A stretch of 21,795 nt of DNA from CAADGN01 sp035443945 (GTDB lineage Bacteria > Planctomycetota > Phycisphaerae > Phycisphaerales > UBA1924), in NCBI GenBank assembly GCA_035443945.1, contig DAOMNQ010000048.1:1-21795 (forward strand), written 5' to 3'. Under the pieces are notes generated by a model. That model worked only from the letters and a program-made list of their open reading frames with translations. It was not told the DNA's origin and made no database searches. Position 1 is the first letter of the stretch; each line of letters opens with the position of its first letter. Position numbers and translations under genes: made by a program. Shown here one piece after another: positions 14,621-19,910 of the stretch.

Positions 14621-15910
14621 ATGCCGTACACGATCCGTCCCGAGCAGGGCTTCACCGTTGACGCCGAGAACACCGACTACCTGTCGCGCCACGTGGACAC
14701 GGGCGACCGCTGGGTGCTGAACTTCGGCCCGCAGCACCCCGCCACGCACACGACGCTCCGCCTGGTCCTCGAACTCGACGGCGAGCGCATCGCCCGCTGC
14801 ACGCCGCACATCGGCTACCTGCACTCGGGCTTCGAGAAACTCGGCGAGCACCTCGACTACAACCAGTACGTCACCATCGTCAGCCGGATGAACTACCTCT
14901 CGCCGGTGGCGAACGACATCTGCTGGCACCACGCGGTCGAGACGCTCTTCGGCATCGACATCACACCGCGGTGCAAGGTGCTGCGCACCATCATGGCGGA
15001 ACTGGGGCGTATCCAGGACCATCTGCTCTGCGTCGGCGCGGCCGCGCTGGACCTCGGCGCGTTCACCGGCTTCCTCTACACCTTCAATCCCCGCGAGAAG
15101 ATATACGACCTCTGCGACTTCATCTCCGGACAGCGATTCCACCCCGACTGGACCCGCGTCGGCGGGCTGATGCAGGACCTCCCCGACGAGCGCGTCTTCA
15201 GGACCATGGTGAAGGACTTCATCCACAACGACCTCCCGCGCGCCGTGGACGACCTCGTCAAACTCGTCGAGCGCAACCGCATCTTCATCGACCGCACCCG
15301 CGGCGTCGGCGTGCTGACGAAGGACCAGGCGATCGCGTGGTCGATCTCAGGCCCCGTCGCGCGGGCCAGCGGCGTGCGCCGCGACCTGCGCAAGGACGCC
15401 CCCTACCTCTGCTACGCCGACAACTGGGACGGGCAGGGCGCGCCGGCCGTCAAGTTCAGCGTGCCGATCGCGGAGGAGGGCGACGTCTACGCCCGCTTCC
15501 TGGTGCGCGTCGAGGAGATCAAGCAGTCGGTCCGAATCATCGACCAGTTGATCGACGACATCCCCGCGGGCCCCGTCAACACCTTCCCCGACGGCAAACT
15601 GGTGAAGCCGCCGAAGGCCGACGTCTACGGCTCGATCGAGGGCCTGATCCAGCACTTCGAGATCATCATGACCAACCGGGGCTGGGAGCCGCCCGTCGCC
15701 GAGGCCTACGGGGCGAACGAGACGGCCAACGGCGAACTGGGCTACTACGTCGTCTCCGACGGCTCGCCCCGGGCCTGGCGCGCAGCGACGCGCCCGCCGA
15801 GTTTCATCAACTACCAGGTCATGGCGATGCTGACCGAGGGCCACATGCTGGCCGACGTCGTGGCCATCCTCGGCTCGCTGAACATCGTGGCGGCGGAACT
15901 GGACCGCTGA
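14621..15910 (+). CDS. nuoD: NADH-quinone oxidoreductase subunit D (complex I 49-kDa subunit)
   Basis: A 429-residue protein, normal length for a stand-alone NuoD. It is the peripheral-arm subunit of complex I next to the quinone site, homologous to the [NiFe]-hydrogenase large subunit. Diagnostic segments are GPQHPATHTTLRL from residue 36, PHIGYLHSGFEKLGEH, SRMNYLSPVANDICW, RTIMAELGRIQDHLL, and the C-terminal PPSFINYQVMAMLTEGHMLAD. It ends LNIVAAELDR, slightly different from the usual DPVMGEVDR-type ending. No other nuo gene flanks it: upstream is the polysaccharide operon and downstream an FG-GAP protein. The start ATG has only a weak CAGGGA upstream. The identification is firm; why it stands alone is unknown. 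Confidence 0.97.
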   Translation: MPYTIRPEQGFTVDAENTDYLSRHVDTGDRWVLNFGPQHPATHTTLRLVLELDGERIARCTPHIGYLHSGFEKLGEHLDYNQYVTIVSRMNYLSPVANDICWHHAVETLFGIDITPRCKVLRTIMAELGRIQDHLLCVGAAALDLGAFTGFLYTFNPREKIYDLCDFISGQRFHPDWTRVGGLMQDLPDERVFRTMVKDFIHNDLPRAVDDLVKLVERNRIFIDRTRGVGVLTKDQAIAWSISGPVARASGVRRDLRKDAPYLCYADNWDGQGAPAVKFSVPIAEEGDVYARFLVRVEEIKQSVRIIDQLIDDIPAGPVNTFPDGKLVKPPKADVYGSIEGLIQHFEIIMTNRGWEPPVAEAYGANETANGELGYYVVSDGSPRAWRAATRPPSFINYQVMAMLTEGHMLADVVAILGSLNIVAAELDR

Positions 15911-15917
15911 GTTCTCT

Positions 15918-15980
15918 CCCCTTGGCCCTTTGGCCCTTTGGCGCTTTCCCCATTTGGCCATTTGGACCTGGCCAAATCCC
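15918..15980 (+). repeat. TTTGGCC octamer-like repeats ending in a perfect 9-bp inverted repeat
   Basis: The segment reads as a near-8-nt rhythm of CTTGGCCC / TTTGGCCC / TTTGGCG / TTTCCCC / ATTTGGCC / ATTTGGAC. It ends in ATTTGGCCA (15952-15960) and TGGCCAAAT (15969-15977) separated by 8 nt. The hairpin follows nuoD by ~40 nt and may act as a terminator or RNA-stabilising structure, but no T-run follows. The rest of the gap to 16069 shows only the ribosome-binding site. Confidence 0.65.
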
Positions 15981-16055
15981 GTTACCTCCGCCCTCCTTCG
16001 TCGCTGGCCCCTTGACGGCGATCCGGTCGCCGCCACGCCAGCCACACGCAATCAC

Positions 16056-16065
16056 GAAGGAGAGG
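16056..16065 (+). promoter_or_regulatory. Strong ribosome-binding site for the FG-GAP gene
   Basis: GAAGGAGAGG stands just before the ATG at 16069 and fixes that start. It is one of the few strong Shine-Dalgarno sites in the window. Confidence 0.7.
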
Positions 16066-16068
16066 CCC

Positions 16069-16617
16069 ATGAACGCAGCCCGAACGAACCGCACCCCGTC
16101 CCTCCGTCCCCTGGCGATGGCCGCAGCCGTCGCTCTCGCCGCCAGCTCGGCGGCCGCACAGGACTTCAACGGCGACGGCTACGACGACCTCGCCGTCGGC
16201 GTGCCCTACGAGGACGTCAAGGCCATCAACGACTGCGGCTACGTGAACGTCATCTACGGCGCCGGCCCGGGCTTCGGGCTTGAGACCGCGGGTCCGGTCG
16301 TGACCCAGGGCTGGCATCAGAACTCCCCGTCCGTTCCGAACTCCAACGAAGCGGCGGACTACTTCGGCTGGGCGCTCTCGGTCGGCGACTTCGACGGGAA
16401 CGGCGCGGACGACCTGGTGGTCGGCGCACGCGGCGAGGACCTCGGCGCCGCCAGCAACTGCGGCGCGGTCTTCGTGATCTACGGCGACCTCGCCCCCGGC
16501 GTCGGCCTCAACGGCGCCATGCCCGTCGCCAGCCAGGTCTGGCATCAGAACTCGCCGGGCATCCCCGACTCCAACGAGACCGGCGACCTGTTCGGCGGCG
16601 GACTCGCCGGCAGGTGA
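16069..16617 (+). CDS. Secreted FG-GAP (integrin-alpha-like beta-propeller) protein, apparently truncated
   Basis: A 182-residue protein with a signal peptide: basic N-terminus, hydrophobic LAMAAAVALAA and a probable cleavage after AAA at residues 28-30. The mature part begins with an FG-GAP calcium-loop repeat (DFNGDGYDDLAVGVP, 32-46), then YFGWALSVGDFDGNGADDLV. A third repeat begins with WHQNSPGIPDSNETGD and stops at LFGGGLAGR. The two blades are ~60-65 residues and share WHQNSP, NSNE/DSNE and FG. Family members normally have about seven blades, so only two and a fraction remain. No FG-GAP sequence follows the TGA in this frame before the terminator, which argues for deletion of the 3' part rather than a point stop. 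It may be non-functional or a domain building block. A strong ribosome-binding site and terminator frame it. Confidence 0.85.
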   Translation: MNAARTNRTPSLRPLAMAAAVALAASSAAAQDFNGDGYDDLAVGVPYEDVKAINDCGYVNVIYGAGPGFGLETAGPVVTQGWHQNSPSVPNSNEAADYFGWALSVGDFDGNGADDLVVGARGEDLGAASNCGAVFVIYGDLAPGVGLNGAMPVASQVWHQNSPGIPDSNETGDLFGGGLAGR

Positions 16618-16643
16618 CAGCGGCGAGACAATCCGATGCTCAC

Positions 16644-16674
16644 GGGGCGGGGCCTTCAATGCCCCGCCCTTCTT
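16644..16674 (+). terminator. Rho-independent terminator between convergent genes
   Basis: GGGCGGGGC (16645-16653) pairs perfectly with GCCCCGCCC (16661-16669) around a 7-nt loop and is followed by TTCTT. It ends plus-strand transcription 27 nt after the FG-GAP stop and immediately before the stop of the opposing ABC transporter gene. It lacks a T-run in the minus direction. Confidence 0.8.
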
Positions 16675-16675
16675 G

Positions 16676-18511
16676 TCAGGAGGGGCCGCTCCCGCCCAGT
16701 TGGTGCCGCACGAGTTGCCGGTAGGTCTCGCACCGCCCGATCAACTCGGCGTGCGGCCCCTGGTCCACGACGCGGCCGGCGTCCAGCACGACGATGCGGT
16801 CGGCGCTGAGCACGGTGCTGAGCCGGTGGGCGACGATCAGAGAGGTCCGTCCGCCGTGGAACTCGGCGATCGCCTCGGCGATGCGGGCCTCGCTCTCGGC
16901 GTCGATCATGCTGGTGGCCTCGTCGAGGATGAGGATGGCGGGGTCGCGCAAGATGGCCCGCGCGATCGCCAGCCGCTGGCGCTGCCCACCCGAGAGGGAG
17001 AGGCCCTGCTCGGCGAGTTCGGTGTCGTAGCCGTCGGGGAGATGGCGGATGAACTCGTCGGCGCGGGCCTTGCGCGCGGCCTCCTCGACGCGCCCGCGCG
17101 TGACGCCCTCTGCGCCGTAGGCGATGTTCGCCGCGACCGTGCCGCGGAAGAGCACCACCTCCTGCGTGACGACGCCGATGTGCTTGCGGAGGCTGCGCAC
17201 GCCGACCTCGCGGATGTCGCGCCCGTCGATGAGCACTCGCCCCGCGTCCGGGTCGAAGAGGCGCGGCACCAGCGAGAGGAGGGTGGTCTTGCCCGAGCCG
17301 TTCGGCCCGACGAAGGCGACACGCTCGCCGAACGGGATGCGCAGGTCGATCCCGCGCAGGGCCGGCTCGCCCGCGCCGGGATAGGTGAACGCCACGCCCT
17401 CGAACGCGATCGATTCGCGGTGCCGGGGGAGTCGGGGGAGGCGGCTGTCGTGCCCCGGCTCCGGCTCGGCGTCGAGGAGTTCCGCGATGCGCTGGGCGGC
17501 GGGTGCGGAACTCTGAATGTCGTTCACCAGGCCCGTCAGCGGCTTGAGCGACGCCCCGGCCGCGCCGAGGGCGATGAGGGCGGTGATGAAGCGCGAGGGG
17601 TCGAGTTGGCCGTCGATGATGGCCTTGGCGGCGATGAGCGCGAGGAAGCCGAGCACGACGATCGAGACGACCTCGACCAGCGGGCTGGCGAGGGCGCGGG
17701 CGGTGCGGACGCGCAGCATCTCGCGCATGACCCGCTTGTTGATGCGGTGGAAGCGCCCCGCCTCATACCGCTCGGTGGTGTGGACCTTCACGACGCGCAG
17801 GCCCTGCAACGCCTCGCTCGCCGCGCCGTACAGGCCGGCCTGCGAGCGCAGCGCCTCGCGCGACGCCCGCCGGATGCGCTTGCCGAGGCGCCGGATGATC
17901 GTGTAGAGCAGCGGCGCGACCGCCACCGACACCAGCCCCAGCCGCCAGTCCGCGATGAACGCGGCGGCCAGGCCCGCGATCCCCTTCGTGACCTGCGCGA
18001 CCGCGCGAGAGAGGAGCGCGGTCAGCCCCGCGCCCAGCGCAGCGGTGTCGTTCACGATGCGGCTCACGATGTCGCTCGCCCCCCCCGCGACCACGCGCTT
18101 GAGCGGCAGGCGGATGACGCGGTGGAAGGCGTCGCGCCGCACCCGCGTCACCGTGCGCTGCACGACCGTCAGCGAGAAGTAGGCGTGCAGGAAGTTGGCG
18201 GCCCCCCCCAGCAGCGTCAGCACGCCCAGGCCGGCGATGATGATGAGCACGGTCTTGAACCGGTCCTGCGTGAGCGTGGCGATGAAGGCATCGGACATGC
18301 GGAACGCGCCGGGCATCCACCGCGCCTCGTTCGCCCGCTCCGCCAGCGTGCGCAGTGTGTACCCGTCCTGAAGGATGTTCTGCAGCACCGGGATGATGCC
18401 GACCAGGCCCGCGCCCAGCCCCCCCGCCGACAGGACGGCGAAGAGCAGCGCGAGCGCGACCATGCCGCGGTATCGCAGGGATTGTCTGGCGAAGCGCCGG
18501 AAGTCGCGCAT
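16676..18511 (-). CDS. MsbA-type lipid exporter: ABC half-transporter with fused membrane and ATPase domains
   Basis: A 611-residue half-transporter. The exporter membrane domain spans ~1-320, with six hydrophobic segments and an extended early periplasmic loop, and includes KRVVAGGASDIVSRIVNDTA, typical of the MsbA/HlyB coupling region. The ATPase domain spans ~365-600, with Walker A GPNGSGKTT at 402-410, Q-loop VTQEVVLF, signature LSLSGGQRQR at ~503-512, Walker B ILILDEATSMID and switch VAHRLST. It probably dimerises in the inner membrane and flips lipid A-core or another glycolipid, as MsbA does. The substrate here is inferred from the neighbouring glycosyltransferases. The frame extends upstream to 18862 across the divergent gene. 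I choose 18511 (MRDFRRFARQSLRYRG) because the family starts there and a -10-like CATACT lies 8 nt before it. G8 runs occur at 18079-18086 and 18202-18209. Confidence 0.92.
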   Translation of the reverse strand: MRDFRRFARQSLRYRGMVALALLFAVLSAGGLGAGLVGIIPVLQNILQDGYTLRTLAERANEARWMPGAFRMSDAFIATLTQDRFKTVLIIIAGLGVLTLLGGAANFLHAYFSLTVVQRTVTRVRRDAFHRVIRLPLKRVVAGGASDIVSRIVNDTAALGAGLTALLSRAVAQVTKGIAGLAAAFIADWRLGLVSVAVAPLLYTIIRRLGKRIRRASREALRSQAGLYGAASEALQGLRVVKVHTTERYEAGRFHRINKRVMREMLRVRTARALASPLVEVVSIVVLGFLALIAAKAIIDGQLDPSRFITALIALGAAGASLKPLTGLVNDIQSSAPAAQRIAELLDAEPEPGHDSRLPRLPRHRESIAFEGVAFTYPGAGEPALRGIDLRIPFGERVAFVGPNGSGKTTLLSLVPRLFDPDAGRVLIDGRDIREVGVRSLRKHIGVVTQEVVLFRGTVAANIAYGAEGVTRGRVEEAARKARADEFIRHLPDGYDTELAEQGLSLSGGQRQRLAIARAILRDPAILILDEATSMIDAESEARIAEAIAEFHGGRTSLIVAHRLSTVLSADRIVVLDAGRVVDQGPHAELIGRCETYRQLVRHQLGGSGPS

Positions 18512-18519
18512 GAGCGTTG

Positions 18520-18525
18520 AGTATG
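18520..18525 (-). promoter_or_regulatory. Possible -10 box CATACT of the MsbA-like gene (near-leaderless)
   Basis: On the minus strand CATACTC ends 8 nt before the ATG at 18511, with no ribosome-binding site between. It resembles the TACACTC boxes elsewhere in the window but differs at the first base. Confidence 0.3.
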
Positions 18526-18581
18526 GCACCCGCGGACGCTCCCGGCCAGTCGGGGCGTTGGTCGGGTCCTGTCGGTGTGGA

Positions 18582-18587
18582 TAGGCT
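18582..18587 (+). promoter_or_regulatory. Possible -10 box TAGGCT for the 18627 glycosyltransferase
   Basis: GATAGGCTG stands 39 nt before the ATG, divergent from the CATACT box about 60 nt away. It fits the TANNCT pattern of the other boxes; no -35 is clear. Confidence 0.3.
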
Positions 18588-18616
18588 GGGCGACCCGTGC
18601 GGAGGCCGGCGCGGGC

Positions 18617-18621
18617 GGAGG
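18617..18621 (+). promoter_or_regulatory. Shine-Dalgarno GGAGG deciding the 18627 start
   Basis: GGAGG lies 5 nt before the ATG at 18627. This favours 18627 over the in-frame GTG at 18597. Confidence 0.6.
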
Positions 18622-18626
18622 CGGCC

Positions 18627-19718
18627 ATGGGCGCGCCGAGCGTCACCTTCGTCATCCCCTGCTTCAACCACGGCGCGTTCGTCGCCGAGGCCGTCGCCTC
18701 GGCCCTCGCCCAGCAGGACGCCCACACGCGCGCCGTGGTCGTGAACGACGGCTCGGACGACGCCACAACGCCCTCCGCGTGCGACGCCCTGCTCGACAGG
18801 TTCGGCAAGGACCGCCTCCGTGTCATCCACCAGCCGAACCGCGGCCTACCCGCGGCCCGCAACGCCGGCGCGCGCGAGGCAACGACGGATTATCTCGCCT
18901 TCCTCGACGCGGACGACTGGGTGGAGCCGGCGTTCGTCCGCACGCTCGCCACCGCGCTGGAAGCCGAGCGCGCCGCCGGGCGAGACGACGTGAGCCACGC
19001 CTACTGCCAGGAGCGGCTCGTCGGCCTGGGCGACGGCACGTGGCACGTGCCCGAGTGGGATGCGCTGCTGTTGCTCATCACGAACCTGCACCCCGTCACC
19101 TGCCTCGTGCGCCGCGACCGGTTCGAGGCCGTGGGCGGCTTCGACGAGACCATGACCGGCGGCTACGAAGACTGGGAACTCTGGGTGCGCATGGCGGCGC
19201 GCGGGTGGCGGGGCGTGCGCGTGCCCGAGCCGCTCTTCGTCTGGCGCCGGCACTCGCACTCGACGATGATCTTCGACGCGGTCGCCCGGCACGACGAGTT
19301 GTACGCGAAGATCGTCGAGCGCAACCGGGACCACTACCAAAGGCACATGGAGGCGATCGCCGCGAGGTCGAACTCGATGCTGCGCAAGTTCGACTGCAAC
19401 TGGCTCGATGAGTCCGGGCTGCCGATCCCGCTGATGCACCTGCGCGAGGCGTGGGCCGCGCTCGGGCCGGCGCAGGCGGCGGCGGCCGAGGCGCAAGCGC
19501 GGGCCGCAGCGCTGGAGGCGGAGGCGGCGGGCCTGCGCGCCGAACTGCGGCAGGCCCGCGAGAGCGTCGCTCGCTTCGAGTCGATGGCGACGGTCCGGCT
19601 CAGCCGCGCCATGCACCGTGTGATCGACGCGATGCCGGGGCCGATCGCGGGCGGGGCGCGATGGGTGCTTCGCGCGGCAAAGAGCGTGCTTCCGCGTCGC
19701 TACGAGCCGCGACCGTGA
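18627..19718 (+). CDS. Family 2 glycosyltransferase with C-terminal coiled coil
   Basis: A 363-residue GT-A enzyme. Residues ~4-14 are PSVTFVIPCFN, then VVNDGSDDAT, PNRGLPAARNAG, the metal-binding DADD at 94-97 (FLDADDWVEP), and the acceptor/catalytic segment YEDWELW at 180-186. It shares the GGFDE...EDWE arrangement with the GT2 half of the fusion protein at 9816-12356, so both likely belong to one subfamily. Residues ~280-325 form an Ala/Glu/Arg-rich coiled coil (AAALEAEAAGLRAELRQARE), followed by a basic tail (SRAMHRVIDAMPG, then RAAKSVLPRRYEPRP) that may touch the membrane. The donor and acceptor sugars cannot be read from sequence. It has its own probable promoter and is divergent from the MsbA-like gene. 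Confidence 0.9.
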   Translation: MGAPSVTFVIPCFNHGAFVAEAVASALAQQDAHTRAVVVNDGSDDATTPSACDALLDRFGKDRLRVIHQPNRGLPAARNAGAREATTDYLAFLDADDWVEPAFVRTLATALEAERAAGRDDVSHAYCQERLVGLGDGTWHVPEWDALLLLITNLHPVTCLVRRDRFEAVGGFDETMTGGYEDWELWVRMAARGWRGVRVPEPLFVWRRHSHSTMIFDAVARHDELYAKIVERNRDHYQRHMEAIAARSNSMLRKFDCNWLDESGLPIPLMHLREAWAALGPAQAAAAEAQARAAALEAEAAGLRAELRQARESVARFESMATVRLSRAMHRVIDAMPGPIAGGARWVLRAAKSVLPRRYEPRP

Positions 19719-19755
19719 GGGAGTGGTTCGTATCGGGCGAGCGCGACGTAACCAT

Positions 19756-19890
19756 TAGAGGCTATCCCGTAACCTCGGAGAACCGATCTCACCACAGAGG
19801 CACAGAGAGCACCGAGGCAGGAATCCTTGGTTTTTCTCTCGGTGCCCTCTGTGCCTCTGTGGTGAATCATGGGTTTGGGGATAGGTTCTA
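19756..19890 (+). repeat. 135-bp imperfect palindrome with CACAGAGG-type arms (MITE/REP-like)
   Basis: The inner arms, 19789-19816 and 19838-19865, pair over 28 nt with one mismatch around a 21-nt loop (19817-19837). The outer ends TAGAGGCTATCCC (19756-19768) and GGGATAGGTTCTA (19878-19890) pair at 11 of 13 positions, so the palindrome covers the whole interval with small asymmetries. Each inner arm contains short direct units (CACAGAGG, CACAGAGA, GCACCGAG). There is no reading frame in it. It fills most of the 192-nt gap between two glycosyltransferase genes, beginning 38 nt after one stop and ending 20 nt before the next start. A TA at each end could be part of the element or a 2-bp target duplication. 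The CACAGAGGCACAGAG type is, as I recall, dispersed in several bacterial phyla; that is memory, not a search. Confidence 0.8.
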
Positions 19891-19899
19891 GAGCGCCCC

Positions 19900-19905
19900 T
19901 ACACT
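19900..19905 (+). promoter_or_regulatory. Possible -10 box TACACT for the 19911 gene (near-leaderless)
   Basis: TACACTCG stands 5 nt before the GTG at 19911 and repeats the octamer seen at 4642. Any -35 element would fall within the right end of the palindromic repeat (TTGGGG at 19875-19880 is a weak match with a long 19-bp spacer). Confidence 0.4.
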
Positions 19906-19910
19906 CGCCC

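Noticed and set aside
12449..15226. 925-residue minus-strand open frame spanning two plus-strand genes
   Set aside because: It crosses the unmistakable nuoD and the membrane-protein gene and has the composition of an antisense shadow.
16673..18520. 615-residue plus-strand open frame opposite the MsbA-like gene
   Set aside because: The minus strand contains complete Walker A, signature and Walker B motifs. The plus frame is Asp/Arg/Ala-rich shadow.
19747..19774. CGTAACC direct repeat (19747-19753 and 19768-19774) as a target duplication of the palindromic element
   Set aside because: Both copies lie on the left side of the element, so they cannot be flanking target duplications.
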